64,000 nucleotides of DNA from Kordiimonas sp. SCSIO 12610 (GCF_024398015.1 NZ_CP073747.1:506501-570500); one strand, 5' to 3'. Numbered from the stretch's first letter, positions 16,675-26,790 are shown. Made by a program: numbers and translations. Notes: generated by a model not told the origin, from the sequence alone.

Positions 16675-17256
16675 ATGCGAACATTCCATTCTGTTTTTAG
16701 CGCCATTTTGCTGTTTTGCTTATTCGGCTGTGCTGAACACACAAGACTCAGCAAAGGGACAGCCAGAAACAATCCTGTTCGTAGTGCAGATGATTTGACC
16801 CCAGTATTTGAAGACTATCAGGCGGTAAAGTATAGGGACCTTATCGCGAACCCTGAAAAATATCTCAATAAACATGTTACAATGCTGGCTGACCCCTTGT
16901 TAACTGTTGATTATTCGGGAATTCTTAATCCTGAGGAAACAGCAGAACGAGAGGCGTTTCTCAATAAACAAATGAATGCAAAAGAGAATTATGGCTCGCT
17001 CGAGCCGCCTAAACATTGGTTGCCTGAAATGTGTTTCAGTTTCACACATAACCCAGACAAAATCGGTAGATTTCATAAAAATAGAGCTGAACTTATTCGC
17101 GTTTGGGGGCGACTAACATCATATACTGAAGTTTACCCTGGCTCTGTTGAATACCAGCGGGCAGGTAAAGGTAATCCTGATGAAGATGTTATTGTGACAA
17201 CCGGATGTAAAAGCCGCTTTGTATTCGCGGCCGATACAATGGTGCGTATTCGCTGA
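16675..17256 (+). CDS. Putative lipoprotein of unknown function
   Basis: 193 residues from ATG 16675. The N-terminus is a short signal with the lipobox-like LFGC, so lipidation at the Cys near residue 19 is likely. The rest is soluble: a segment YRDLIANPEKYLNKHVTMLA resembles domains that begin with a 'step/period, placed' helix before a beta strand (as in small OB-type lipoproteins), and ends in VTTGCKSRFVFAADTMVRIR. No enzyme motif seen. The ribosome binding site is poor; a TATAAT at 16665-16670 lies so close to the start that it cannot be its promoter unless the true start is further in. Confidence 0.65.
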   Translation: MRTFHSVFSAILLFCLFGCAEHTRLSKGTARNNPVRSADDLTPVFEDYQAVKYRDLIANPEKYLNKHVTMLADPLLTVDYSGILNPEETAEREAFLNKQMNAKENYGSLEPPKHWLPEMCFSFTHNPDKIGRFHKNRAELIRVWGRLTSYTEVYPGSVEYQRAGKGNPDEDVIVTTGCKSRFVFAADTMVRIR

Positions 17257-17338
17257 TCCGGTCACATAAACATGATCAGCTTGACTAAGGGGTGAAATAG
17301 CGTGCACTCTCTCCCCATTATACTTGGGAGGGTATATT

Positions 17339-18712
17339 ATGAAGTTCAAATATTTAGTATCGGCTGCGCTTGCGGTCACCTTATCATTCACAACAATAGC
17401 ACAGGATAAAAAAGCACTCGTTGGTGGGCGATTGATCGATGGCTTTGGGCATCGACCGATCGATAATAGTGTGATTTTAATCAACGGGGATACGATCGAA
17501 AAGGTTGGTCAGGTTGACACGCTCGAAGTGCCCGCCGGATATGAAGTGATCTCTACAGAAGGTATGGATGTGTTGCCGGGCTTGTGGGAAGCCCATGCGC
17601 ATCTAATGTTAAATGGTCACTCAGATTATAGCCATTGGCATCCGACCTATAAGGACCGACTAGCGGACGAAATTATGCCTGCAAGTGCGGTGCAATTATT
17701 GCTCGCCGGCATTACATCTGCGCGCGATCTTGGCGCACCGTTAGACGCTTCTGTTTCGGTAAAAAAGCGTGTTGAAAGCGGTGAAATACCGGGCCCGCGC
17801 TTGTTTATGTCCGGGCCGTTTATCCAGCACAGAGCTTATCCAAACACTGAATTTTACCGGTGGGGTATTGATGGTGTTAAGGATGCACGAGCGAAAGTGA
17901 ATAAGCTTGCAGACGCAGGCATGGATATTATCAAATTGATCGATCATGATAATATGTCCCTTGAGGAGGCGCAGGCTGTTGTGGATGAGGCGCACAAGCG
18001 CGGCCTTAAGGTGGTTGCGCATTCGCACCGCCCAAATGAAATCCGCAGAGGTCTGGAAATTGGCGTTGATAATTTTGAGCATACAGGGCTAACAACCGCA
18101 CCCGCCTACCCGGATGATGTGATTAAAATGTTGAAGGAACGCACCGCAACAGGCCGGATAGCAGGTGGCCCCTTGTTCTGGACGCCAACAGTTGAAGGGC
18201 TTTGGAACTATAAGCTGACTGTAGATAATCCTGAAAAGCTTGACGGCACATGCTGGCACCGTGGTTTGAAGCCGGACACAATTGCGGATATCAAGCAATC
18301 GATCAGGAAGCCTGGCCAGTTTGCTTACTCGCAGCTTGTTCCACTGCGCCGTCCAACGCTTAAGAACAAGATTGCCCAGCTCCGTGAAGCGGGTGTTGTC
18401 TTTATGGTAGGAACCGACAGCGGTATCCCAATGAAATTCCACTGCCAAAGCACATGGAACGAAATGGCAGCATGGGTTGATGTGTTTGGGATTTCCGCGA
18501 TGGAAACAATTCGCGGTGCGACTTACTGGCCGTCTGTTATGATGGGCGTGTCCGATAAGCAGGGGACAGTATCAGCCGGTAAATATGCGGATATCATTGC
18601 GGTAAAGGGTGATGTGCTTCGTTATATCAACCTTTTGCAAAATGTGGATATGGTGATGAAAGGTGGTACAGTTTATAAAATAAACGGTCAGCCGGTTGAG
18701 GAAAATCTTTAA
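17339..18712 (+). CDS. Exported amidohydrolase (imidazolonepropionase-like group)
   Basis: 457 residues from ATG 17339 with GGGAGGG six bases upstream. Signal peptide ends near TIAQ (about residue 22). Superfamily metal ligands: LWEAHAHLM (HxH), DIIKLIDHD (candidate carboxylated Lys), VVAHSHRP, NFEHTG and VGTDSGIP (Asp). C-terminal AGKYADIIAVKGD closes the beta-sandwich. Longer than the other two exported members in the window because of an insertion before the HTG strand (around residues 245-300). Probably a periplasmic dipeptidase-type enzyme; substrate unknown. A strong terminator follows, so it is a single-gene unit. Confidence 0.88.
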   Translation: MKFKYLVSAALAVTLSFTTIAQDKKALVGGRLIDGFGHRPIDNSVILINGDTIEKVGQVDTLEVPAGYEVISTEGMDVLPGLWEAHAHLMLNGHSDYSHWHPTYKDRLADEIMPASAVQLLLAGITSARDLGAPLDASVSVKKRVESGEIPGPRLFMSGPFIQHRAYPNTEFYRWGIDGVKDARAKVNKLADAGMDIIKLIDHDNMSLEEAQAVVDEAHKRGLKVVAHSHRPNEIRRGLEIGVDNFEHTGLTTAPAYPDDVIKMLKERTATGRIAGGPLFWTPTVEGLWNYKLTVDNPEKLDGTCWHRGLKPDTIADIKQSIRKPGQFAYSQLVPLRRPTLKNKIAQLREAGVVFMVGTDSGIPMKFHCQSTWNEMAAWVDVFGISAMETIRGATYWPSVMMGVSDKQGTVSAGKYADIIAVKGDVLRYINLLQNVDMVMKGGTVYKINGQPVEENL

Positions 18713-18740
18713 CCAGATTCGCAATTTGAAAGAATGAGGG

Positions 18741-18775
18741 AGCCATAGCCACTTGTAGGCTATGGCTTTTTTCTT
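18741..18775 (+). terminator. Intrinsic terminator after the amidohydrolase gene
   Basis: AGCCATAGCC (18741-18750) and GGCTATGGCT (18758-18767) form a perfect 10-bp stem with a 7-base loop, then TTTTTCTTTT. It also separates this gene from the convergent export operon. Confidence 0.92.
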
Positions 18776-19954
18776 TTATTCAAAGGCGGTTACAACGGGC
18801 ATTCGGGCCGCCCGGAACGCAGGAAAAAATCCGCCGATCATGCCGATTGATAATGCGAGCCAAAAGCCCTGCTGTAACAGCTCGCTCGATAAGGTGAAGC
18901 TGAAAACAACCTGTGTGAAGCTGGAGCCGATAGTGGCCGTACTCGTGCCGTCAACCATCAGGTAAATTATGGCTATTCCTGCCGCGCCGCCGATCAGCGC
19001 GAGGATTATTGCCTCAGCCACCGTTCCAAAAAATGCTGAAATGTTTGAAAATCCAATCGCGCGCAGGGTTGCAATTTCGCCTGCCCGTGCCGCAACAGAG
19101 GTATACATGGTGTTTAATGCGCCTGCGAGCGCGCCCATGCCCATTATGATGCTGATACCCCAACCAAAATAAACAATATTATTCAACGCATCACCTTGCG
19201 CAGAGAAATAGTCTGCTTCGGTTTCGATTTTGATATTCAGCCTCGGATCGGCCTCAGCATAATCCACAAGGGATTGCACATCGCCAGGTGTTTCCAACTG
19301 AATCCGCATGGTCTGGAAACTGTTACCGCGTCGGAATTGATCCTGTACTGTTCGCGTGTCCGCCCATAGTTCGCTATCAAAAGCAGACCCACCTGTTGAG
19401 AAGACGCCAACAACCTCCCATGTGGTTTTTCCGAATGTTATTTTCTTGCCCAGTTCAAAACCGGAAAACTGCTTGAGTACGCTTTCCCCAACAATTAATT
19501 CGTTACGCCCGGGCGTGAAAACGCGCCCTTCGGTAATAGCCACATTGTCACGCAGGGAAAATCCATCGGTTGAAAGGCCGCGCATGGGAATGTTTACTTT
19601 TGAGCCATTGGTTTTCTTATACCCATCGACAATCACATAGAGTTCGCCAGAATATATGGGGGTTCCCTCATTGTTTCTTGCGACACCGGGGGCATTAGAC
19701 ATTAAATTTATCTGCTCGCGGGATAAAACGCTATTGATCTCTGATTGCGATCCAACGCGCGTTACAACAGCTATATTTTCTGATCCAGCACCCTCTAAAG
19801 TATCCTTAAAACCATTCCCCATTGCTAGGAAAAACAACAGAACGCCGACAACAGCAGCAACCGCGAAAATGGTGGCGAGCGACATTCCCATTCGCTGAGG
19901 GATGCTGCGTAAATTCATGATAATGACGACCCAGATTTGTTCTAATAGTTTCAT
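18776..19954 (-). CDS. ABC exporter permease, MacB/FtsX family (second permease)
   Basis: 392 residues with the MacB architecture: one membrane helix at 20-42, a periplasmic domain of about 220 residues, then three helices in the FtsX domain (ALNTMYTSVAARAGEIATLRAIGFS is the coupling-helix region). Last gene of a four-gene minus-strand operon: adaptor, ATPase, permease, permease. It begins 11 bases after the previous gene, behind AAGGAGG. With its partner at 19966 it would form a heterodimer energised by the ATPase encoded at 21117. Such exporters move peptides, lipids or antibiotics out through a TolC-type channel; the cargo here is unknown. Confidence 0.9.
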   Translation of the reverse strand: MKLLEQIWVVIIMNLRSIPQRMGMSLATIFAVAAVVGVLLFFLAMGNGFKDTLEGAGSENIAVVTRVGSQSEINSVLSREQINLMSNAPGVARNNEGTPIYSGELYVIVDGYKKTNGSKVNIPMRGLSTDGFSLRDNVAITEGRVFTPGRNELIVGESVLKQFSGFELGKKITFGKTTWEVVGVFSTGGSAFDSELWADTRTVQDQFRRGNSFQTMRIQLETPGDVQSLVDYAEADPRLNIKIETEADYFSAQGDALNNIVYFGWGISIIMGMGALAGALNTMYTSVAARAGEIATLRAIGFSNISAFFGTVAEAIILALIGGAAGIAIIYLMVDGTSTATIGSSFTQVVFSFTLSSELLQQGFWLALSIGMIGGFFPAFRAARMPVVTAFE

Positions 19955-19965
19955 TGTTGGCCTCC

Positions 19966-21117
19966 TTATCTTGAGAGCGCTGTTACGATGTTTAATCGAA
20001 GCGCAGATACAGCGGGAATGATCCCGGTTACGAGCCCAAGGCCCAGCATAATGGCGATGGCCTCCAGAATGATTGGACCGTCAATTATCAGTGTTGGGAA
20101 TTGAGGTAATGCTTCCGAAACTGCGGTGATTAAGACCGTTGCCATGAAGAGACCCAGGCCACCACCAATAAGAGCTGTTATCAGCGATTCACCGAGCACC
20201 ATCCTGAAAATGCGACCTGACTGAAAACCAAGTGTTTTCATAACAGCAATTTCGTTTGTACGCTCTCGTATCGCCAAGGCCATAGAATTGCCAACGATAA
20301 CCAAAATGATGAAGAATGCAGCCAAAACCACAAAGGTGATGATCAGGCCAATATTACCGATTTGTTCGATAAAAGCTTTGGTGAATGCCTTTTCCGGCAC
20401 TGTTTCTGTTTCAAATGGTGAATTTGCAAACTGGTCATCGATTGCTGCTATAACCTGTTCATTTAGGCTCGGGTCAGCGGTACGAACACCAATTAAGCCA
20501 ATTGTATTCTGACCAAATGTTCTTGCTTCATCAAAGTATTTGAAATGGAAATATACGCCACTTGTATCTATCTGTGGATCGACGGCGCTGTAGATCGCTA
20601 CAACGTCAAAATCCCAAGTGCTACCACCGGATTTTTTCGAGAAAATGTTTGATGAGATTGGAATACGATCACCAACCTTCCAGCCAAAATTCTGGGCAGC
20701 CTTTTCCCCAACCAGCAAGCCTTGGCGGTTCTTGAGCCATGCCTCTTTTTGCTCTTCTGGCATGACAAGTTCATCATATACATCGAAGAAAGTTTCTTGC
20801 TGAACTGCAAATATTGGCATCGCATTTTGTGGTTCCTGATAATATCCACCGAACCAGTTCTGATGTGAAATACCAACGATGCCGTCGATATTTTGAATGC
20901 GGTTTACATAGGAAATTGGAAGCGATTGCGTGAAGTTGATTTTATTCACCACCACAAGCCTATCATCAGCCGATAGTTCGACCCCAGCGTCCAAAGCACT
21001 TTGAAACGAGGTCATGACACCGTAGATCATAAAGGCAATGAAAGTGGCAAACAGGGTTAAGATCAGCCGTAGTTTTTTACGGGTGATGTTTTTAAATATT
21101 AAATATACATCGCCCAT
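19966..21117 (-). CDS. ABC exporter permease, MacB/FtsX family (first permease)
   Basis: 383 residues with an N-terminal membrane helix, a large periplasmic domain and a C-terminal FtsX domain with three helices (SMALAIRERTNEIAVMKTLGFQS is the conserved cytoplasmic coupling segment). Its ATG overlaps the stop of the ATPase gene by one base (TAATG), which points to translational coupling. It is clearly a diverged paralog of the permease downstream; having two different half-permeases in one operon is the usual sign of a heterodimeric exporter. Confidence 0.9.
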   Translation of the reverse strand: MGDVYLIFKNITRKKLRLILTLFATFIAFMIYGVMTSFQSALDAGVELSADDRLVVVNKINFTQSLPISYVNRIQNIDGIVGISHQNWFGGYYQEPQNAMPIFAVQQETFFDVYDELVMPEEQKEAWLKNRQGLLVGEKAAQNFGWKVGDRIPISSNIFSKKSGGSTWDFDVVAIYSAVDPQIDTSGVYFHFKYFDEARTFGQNTIGLIGVRTADPSLNEQVIAAIDDQFANSPFETETVPEKAFTKAFIEQIGNIGLIITFVVLAAFFIILVIVGNSMALAIRERTNEIAVMKTLGFQSGRIFRMVLGESLITALIGGGLGLFMATVLITAVSEALPQFPTLIIDGPIILEAIAIMLGLGLVTGIIPAVSALRLNIVTALSR

Positions 21118-21833
21118 TATGCTGCATCCTTTTCGACGAACTCGCCTTTATCGAGATGAACAGTTTTGGTTGCGTATTTTGCCGCTTCGGGGTCGTGGGT
21201 TACCATAACAATGGTTTTGCCGTATTCACGGTTCAGTTCCTGCAACATGGTTAGGATTTCGTCGGCGGTTGTCCGGTCAAGGTCACCTGTTGGTTCATCG
21301 CATAAGAGCATTTTAGGGTCAGAAACGATTGCGCGCGCAACAGCGACACGTTGTTGCTGACCGCCCGACATTTCTTTTGGTTTATGGCCAGCACGGTCCT
21401 TAAGGCCAACAAGCTCTAGTGCTGCATCAATGCTTTGTTTTCGACGTTTTTTATTAAGGTTGGTGAGCAGCAAGGGCAGCTCCACGTTTCGTGCGGCCGA
21501 TAGCATCGGCATTAGATTATAAAACTGGAAAATAAAGCCGATATTGGCGGCCCGCCATTTTGCTAAACCGTTTTCAGAGAGCTTATCGATACGTGACCCA
21601 TCGAACCAGACCTCGCCGTCTGTTGGTTGGTCAACACCGCCGAGCATGTTAAGGAGGGTTGTTTTACCAGAGCCTGAAGGCCCCATGATCGCAAGGAATT
21701 CCCCCTTTTTGATGGTCATGTTTAACCCGTCAAAAATTGTGATGCTTTCGCGGCCTTTGGTGAATCGTTTGCTGATCCCATTTAACTGAAACAAGTCTTC
21801 GGTGTTTGTTGTGTGTGTTTCGATGTCAGTCAT
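21117..21833 (-). CDS. ABC exporter ATP-binding protein (LolD/MacB-like)
   Basis: 238 residues. Walker [11 protein letters not shown]-loop [11 protein letters not shown], signature [14 protein letters not shown], Walker [12 protein letters not shown] and the H-loop VTHD are all intact. This is the ATPase type that pairs with MacB/FtsX permeases. Ribosome binding site GAGGGAG five bases upstream of the ATG. It provides the energy for the export complex built from the neighbouring adaptor and permeases. Confidence 0.95.
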   Translation of the reverse strand: MTDIETHTTNTEDLFQLNGISKRFTKGRESITIFDGLNMTIKKGEFLAIMGPSGSGKTTLLNMLGGVDQPTDGEVWFDGSRIDKLSENGLAKWRAANIGFIFQFYNLMPMLSAARNVELPLLLTNLNKKRRKQSIDAALELVGLKDRAGHKPKEMSGGQQQRVAVARAIVSDPKMLLCDEPTGDLDRTTADEILTMLQELNREYGKTIVMVTHDPEAAKYATKTVHLDKGEFVEKDAA

Positions 21834-21869
21834 ATCAGCTCCCTCATCTTATTTAACTTTTGACTGTTT

Positions 21870-22928
21870 TCAGGTTCTATAAAAAGCGACCTTAACGCCC
21901 ATATCAGGTAGTATTCTTGGATCATCGGTTTCAATCCGGATGCGCACGCGAACGGTTGCTTTATCCCTGTTAGCGGTTGGGATGATTGCGATTACGCTTG
22001 CCGGGATATCCCAGTCAGGGTAGGCGTCCAAATTCGCAACGACCTTTTGGCCGTCTGAAACTCTGCCAATGAAGGCTTCATTGACATCAACCTCTATTTC
22101 AAGCGAGGCCATATCCACAATGGTGCAAATTCCGGTGCGGGTGAAGCCCCCACCTGCGGAACCGGGGGCAACGATTTCACCGGGCTGCGCGTTTTTTATG
22201 GTTACGACCCCGCCAAAGGGCGCTCTGATTGTGTGGTCATTAAGGCGTTCCTGCTGTCGGGATACCTCAAGATTGGCAACCTCATAATCTGCTTTGGCGC
22301 GCGCGAGTTCCGCCCTTGATGTTTCAACATTCAACATACTGTTCGTCAGCCGGGCTTCGCTTGAAAAATCGTTTGATTGTAATTTTGAAACGCGGGCCAG
22401 AACACGCTCTGCTTCGCGGAAATTGGCTTCGGCGCTTAAGATACGTGCTTGTGCGGCGCTTGCCTGCGCCTTGGCAAGCTTGAGGTTCACAACAGCGAGC
22501 GCATCATCAAGACGCGCCAAAACCTGCCCTTCCTCAACGCGCATGCCTTCTTCCACAAGAACGTCTGTTATCCTGCCGGTTAATTCCGCTGAAACGGTGG
22601 CCATACGCCTTGCGGTAATATACCCGGAGCCATCTAATACTGTGTCGGAACTATTGGTTTGAATAACGGCAGCTTTTGGTGTGGGTTCAGGCGCTGTTAT
22701 ATCATTTTTGGCTTTTGTGGATGTTTGTGGTTTCAACGTTGCTGACTGTTTGGCTATGGTTTGGTCAGGTTGCTCGGCTGCGTTATCCGGAAAATAAAAC
22801 AATGCTCCACCAACAGCAATCGTACCCGCCAACAGACACGTTAAAAGCAGGGGCGTTTTGTTGCTTTTTGTCTCTTCGCTATCCCGATCGATAGAAAGCT
22901 GCGATAATAAATCTTTTTTGTCTGACAT
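21870..22928 (-). CDS. Periplasmic adaptor subunit (HlyD/MacA-like), first gene of the export operon
   Basis: 352 residues. A cytoplasmic tail of about 26 residues, one membrane helix (about 27-48), then the adaptor layout: lipoyl half VSAELTGRITDVLVEEGMRVEEGQVLARL, a helical hairpin rich in Ala and Arg (about 155-215), the second lipoyl half HTIRAPFGGVVTIKNAQPGE, and a beta-barrel. It lacks the long tail of RND adaptors. It would link the inner-membrane permeases to an outer-membrane channel, which is not encoded here. No dedicated regulator is adjacent. Confidence 0.9.
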   Translation of the reverse strand: MSDKKDLLSQLSIDRDSEETKSNKTPLLLTCLLAGTIAVGGALFYFPDNAAEQPDQTIAKQSATLKPQTSTKAKNDITAPEPTPKAAVIQTNSSDTVLDGSGYITARRMATVSAELTGRITDVLVEEGMRVEEGQVLARLDDALAVVNLKLAKAQASAAQARILSAEANFREAERVLARVSKLQSNDFSSEARLTNSMLNVETSRAELARAKADYEVANLEVSRQQERLNDHTIRAPFGGVVTIKNAQPGEIVAPGSAGGGFTRTGICTIVDMASLEIEVDVNEAFIGRVSDGQKVVANLDAYPDWDIPASVIAIIPTANRDKATVRVRIRIETDDPRILPDMGVKVAFYRT

Positions 22929-23052
22929 TGTATTGAGTACCCCTTTATGACCAACAGTGTGAACTGTGTGGATATTGGTTTAGTACTCGATACGAAAATA
23001 ACCTTACAATCAGACTAGCCGATTTTGTTTTTTTCTTAAACGCTCAAATTTG

Positions 23053-23085
23053 TAGCCCCCTGAAGTTAGGGCCTTCAGAGGGCTA
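23053..23085 (-). terminator. Stem-loop after the phoD-like gene
   Basis: TAGCCCCCTGAAG (23053-23065) and CTTCAGAGGGCTA (23073-23085) pair over 13 bases with one G-T pair around a 7-base loop. The T-tract on the minus strand is poor (CAAATTTG), so termination is likely but not certain. Confidence 0.6.
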
Positions 23086-23110
23086 TGGTGTTGGGTGAAT
23101 TATGTATCAA

Positions 23111-24958
23111 TCAACCGATTTTATGGGCACCATTTTTCACTATGAGGGTCGGGCCATCAATCACGTCATAGGTGGTTTCAAGAACGGTTGACACATAATA
23201 CCAATTGGATGTCACTTCCTCTTGCGTCAGTGCGATTTCCATCCAGCCACGATCTTTGCCGTTGAGGTACTTCAGTTCCGGGTTCTTATCGAGCATTGCT
23301 TTGGTCAGAATTGATGTCTCAACTGGTAAATAGGCTTCCATGCCGGGTGATGAAACCCCAGGCGTTGCAAGCTCAACCGCGATCGCTTCACCCGCATCGT
23401 TCGAAAGATCAAAAGCCCATGCGTTGTGGGTGTCCCCCGCGATTGAGATACAATTGCTTCCGTGTTTCTTAATCATTCCAAACACGCGCTCGCGGCAAGC
23501 ATGGTAACCATCCCATGCATCAAGGTTAAGCGGCAGGTTCAACTGTTCAAGAATGCGGAAAAATCCGATTTGTTGCTCAGTCAAATATTTCGACTTCTCG
23601 ACATCGATGTCTTTCGGGTCCAGTTTAGGAACATTGATTTTACCCATTAATAACTGTTGCCCGAGGATTTGCCACGGACGTGACTTTGTGGCGGCTAATT
23701 CCTGCGCTAGCCATTTTTCTTGTTTCTCGCCCAAGATACTGCGTTTTTCATTCCCCAATATGTCACGCTTGAAGGTTTCTGCGTCTGGAATGTAGCTTAG
23801 GCCTTTGGGTAGGTTTTGCGGGTCGAAAGATTTGATCTTTGACCAATCGGTTACAGGGACCGGTTGGCCTTTTGTGAGGTCAAAAGGAACTTGAATTTCT
23901 TTGATTGTTGCCTTGTTAGCAGCCTTAAAGGCATCAGCGCTTAGTAAAGCCTTTGGATTTTCCGGATCACTAAAATCAAAGGGAATTTTCCGGAAAGGAA
24001 GGTCTTTTTGATATGATAATTGTTCGTCACGCCCAATCAGACGTGTATCCATCATGATGAGCGAAGCAAGATCGCCAAAATTGAAGGTGCGGTAGATTTC
24101 GCCAGTGAGTTCCGGGTCGTTTTCACGGATTGGAATCCATTCATAGAAAGCCTGAATGGCAGCACGCCTGCGGGCATCAAATGGTCCTTCACCTTCGTTA
24201 TGGTTTTCCGCACCATCTTTCCATGTGTCATTTGATATTTCATGATCATCCCACACATTAATGAACGGATGGGCCTGATGAATTGCCTGAAGGTCTTTGT
24301 CGGTTCTGTAGAGGCCGTACCGCATGCGGTAATCTTCAAGCTTGGTTATTTCGTGGGTTGGCTGAACTTTGCGGCCTTTTTTAACAGCCTCTGGGTTTGA
24401 ATAAACACCGTCTGCATACTCATAAATATAGTCGCCTAAGTGAATGACCGCATCAACATCACGTTTCGCGATCTCACCGTACACATTGAAATAGCCTTGG
24501 GGATAATTGGAGCATGAAACAACAGCAAAATTAACCTTGTCAGTTTGTCCGACAGGTAATGTTTTTGTGCGCCCAATCGGACTTTTGATAGCTTGTGACA
24601 CGAAGCGATAATAATACTTTGTATTAGGCGCAAGGCCCGTTGCATCGATTTTAACTGTATAATCACGGTCTGCACCAGTGGTGAACCCACCTTTTGAGAC
24701 AACGGATTTGAAAGCTTTATCCTTCGCCACTTCCCATGTGCCATCGATGTTTGTGTTTTCGCCGCTGCCTGGGATGACGCGGGTCCATATAATCACGCGG
24801 TCCGATAACGGGTCACCACTGGCGATACCGTGCGTGAAATGTGCAGCTGCGTCAGCCATAATTTCATGCCCCCTCAGTGCAATCGCACCGAATGTTGCAC
24901 CGATACCAGCGAGTACGGCCCGTCTGTTAGGAGAAAAGTGTTTGGTTGTCATGATCAT
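23111..24958 (-). CDS. Alkaline phosphatase D family phosphodiesterase/phosphatase, Tat-exported
   Basis: 615 residues. Twin-arginine signal NRRAVLAGIGA at the N-terminus; either of two ATGs (24958 or 24952) could start it. An N-terminal fibronectin-like domain (HGIASGDPLSDRVIIWTRV) is followed by the PhoD metallophosphatase core with SCSNYPQGYFNVYGEIAKR, HLGDYIYEY, WDDHEISND and SIAGDTHNAW, the metal-binding motifs of PhoD. PhoD enzymes release phosphate from phosphodiesters or monoesters in the periplasm, often with Ca and Fe. No Pho-box was identified upstream. Confidence 0.92.
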   Translation of the reverse strand: MIMTTKHFSPNRRAVLAGIGATFGAIALRGHEIMADAAAHFTHGIASGDPLSDRVIIWTRVIPGSGENTNIDGTWEVAKDKAFKSVVSKGGFTTGADRDYTVKIDATGLAPNTKYYYRFVSQAIKSPIGRTKTLPVGQTDKVNFAVVSCSNYPQGYFNVYGEIAKRDVDAVIHLGDYIYEYADGVYSNPEAVKKGRKVQPTHEITKLEDYRMRYGLYRTDKDLQAIHQAHPFINVWDDHEISNDTWKDGAENHNEGEGPFDARRRAAIQAFYEWIPIRENDPELTGEIYRTFNFGDLASLIMMDTRLIGRDEQLSYQKDLPFRKIPFDFSDPENPKALLSADAFKAANKATIKEIQVPFDLTKGQPVPVTDWSKIKSFDPQNLPKGLSYIPDAETFKRDILGNEKRSILGEKQEKWLAQELAATKSRPWQILGQQLLMGKINVPKLDPKDIDVEKSKYLTEQQIGFFRILEQLNLPLNLDAWDGYHACRERVFGMIKKHGSNCISIAGDTHNAWAFDLSNDAGEAIAVELATPGVSSPGMEAYLPVETSILTKAMLDKNPELKYLNGKDRGWMEIALTQEEVTSNWYYVSTVLETTYDVIDGPTLIVKNGAHKIG

Positions 24959-25163
24959 CCTGCCCTTGAAATCGAAATCTTTCCTGTCGCACCCTGCCGT
25001 TCAGATATGGATGTGTCAATCAATTGCCCCAAGAGTAACAGAAACTTCATGAAGTCCTCAAAACGGCTTGAAGATGTTGTTATGTAAAGAATGTATTAAG
25101 AAGTGTGTGCCATACCTTCTTTGAACCTTTTCGATTGATGACTTAGAAAATGCTGACACCAAT

Positions 25164-26774
25164 ATGACGCAAATACCTTTCAGATTTATGGGCTACGCTT
25201 ATTGTATGGGCGACCTTTTGATTGAATTGGATACAGCGTACAAGATTATCAATATTGATGGGGCTGTTAACTCAATGCTTGGTTCTGATCAGGTGTTGAA
25301 AATGGGTGACGACTTTACCCAGTCACTTTCTGACACTTCTAAGCACAAAGTTCTGGCGGCTACAAAAGTTCTTACAGGGCATAATCGTGTCGGACCACTT
25401 GATATAGAAATTTGCTTTGAAATGTCAGATGGTATCGGCGGGAAAGCCATGGCGGTACGCAAGTTTATCGGTTTTTTCTCACACATTCCGCTAAAGAGTG
25501 ACCGATATTATCTCGCGTTAACGCGGCCATCTAAGTACGGTACAAATGTACCCTCAAAGAAAATCGGTGATGTGGCTGATAGTGATCAGCGATCAGATTT
25601 TTTTGAGCAGTTAGAAAATGTTTTCGACGGCGAAGCCGCGGCGGACAATGTTCTTGTTACCGTTTTTGACGATGATAATCAGGAACACAGCGCGCGTGAG
25701 CAGCGTGAAATTCAGAATTGTTTATCCAGTTTCTCATTGGGCGGGAATCATGCAGCAATTCTTGCTGACGGTAAATATGCGGTTGTTCGGGAAAAAGGGC
25801 AGCCTGCTCTTTCCAAAGATGTCATCACGAAGGAAATTGAGAAAACAACAGGAATACAGTTAAATTCGGCAACGCTTGATGCATCTGAGATGGTGATCAA
25901 TAGTGAAGATGGTATGCGGGCTATGATTTTTGGCCTTCAGCAATTCGCGGATAATGTTGAAGAATTTAACGCACAAGCGTTTGAGACAAACGGCACTCAG
26001 CTTCTTGAGGAAGCCTCTAAAAAAGTACAAGAATTTCGCAGTATTATCGAAGGTGACAAATTCAGCCTTGTGTTTCAGCCCATTGTTGATCTGAAAACAG
26101 GTGATACACATCATTTTGAGGCTCTGGCTCGTTTCCAGCATTTGGGCTTATCCAAATCTCCATTCGAAACGATTGTTTTTGCAGAACAAACAGGCTTGAT
26201 CGACGAGTTTGATCTGGCAATTTTGGATAAGGCGCTTGAAAAACTTATTGAACTCGAGAAAAGAAAAAGCCTGAAAAAAATAGCCATCAATGTTTCGGGT
26301 AAATCAATTTCGAGAATAAGTTTTGTTAATCGTTTGATGTCCCGGCTTGAAAAAATGCGGCGTTTTAGTGAGGTTCTCGCTATAGAATTAACAGAGTCCA
26401 CAGTGATCAGTGATATTAAGGCAACTGCTGACGCTGTTAAGAGAATTCGTAAATATGGCTATAAAGTCTATTTGGACGATTTTGGCGCGGGGGCATCTGG
26501 GTTTCAGTATCTGAAAAAGTTGAAAGTTGATGCGCTTAAAATTGATGGTGATTATATCAAAGATGCTCTGAGTTCACGGGAAGATCGCGCGTTTTTAAAT
26601 GCAATGGTGACCCTCTGCAAAGAATTAGGCATCAAAACAGTAGCAGAGTGGGTAGAAACTGATCAGCATGCCAAACTCATGACCGAAATGGGTGTTGATT
26701 ACGGACAAGGCTACTATTTTGGTATGCCCCAAGCGTCGATGATTGGGGCAGGACGTATCCATAAAGCATCCTGA
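25164..26774 (+). CDS. EAL-domain protein, probable cyclic-di-GMP phosphodiesterase with PAS-like sensor
   Basis: 536 residues. An N-terminal PAS-like part (LLIELDTAYKIINIDGAVNSMLG, about 14-130), a middle region of unclear fold, and an EAL domain from about residue 295. Catalytic positions look intact: QPIVD, E319-A320-L321, INVSG, AIELTES, D438-D439-F-G, K459 in LKIDG and E495 (AEWVET, where most have AEGVET). So it can plausibly hydrolyse c-di-GMP to pGpG. No membrane helix or signal peptide: cytoplasmic. The segment order is the same as in the decayed protein at 1881-3419. The start is not well fixed because the ribosome binding site is weak; the ATG at 25206 is an alternative. Confidence 0.85.
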   Translation: MTQIPFRFMGYAYCMGDLLIELDTAYKIINIDGAVNSMLGSDQVLKMGDDFTQSLSDTSKHKVLAATKVLTGHNRVGPLDIEICFEMSDGIGGKAMAVRKFIGFFSHIPLKSDRYYLALTRPSKYGTNVPSKKIGDVADSDQRSDFFEQLENVFDGEAAADNVLVTVFDDDNQEHSAREQREIQNCLSSFSLGGNHAAILADGKYAVVREKGQPALSKDVITKEIEKTTGIQLNSATLDASEMVINSEDGMRAMIFGLQQFADNVEEFNAQAFETNGTQLLEEASKKVQEFRSIIEGDKFSLVFQPIVDLKTGDTHHFEALARFQHLGLSKSPFETIVFAEQTGLIDEFDLAILDKALEKLIELEKRKSLKKIAINVSGKSISRISFVNRLMSRLEKMRRFSEVLAIELTESTVISDIKATADAVKRIRKYGYKVYLDDFGAGASGFQYLKKLKVDALKIDGDYIKDALSSREDRAFLNAMVTLCKELGIKTVAEWVETDQHAKLMTEMGVDYGQGYYFGMPQASMIGAGRIHKAS

Positions 26775-26790
26775 TGTGCTTATACGGCTA

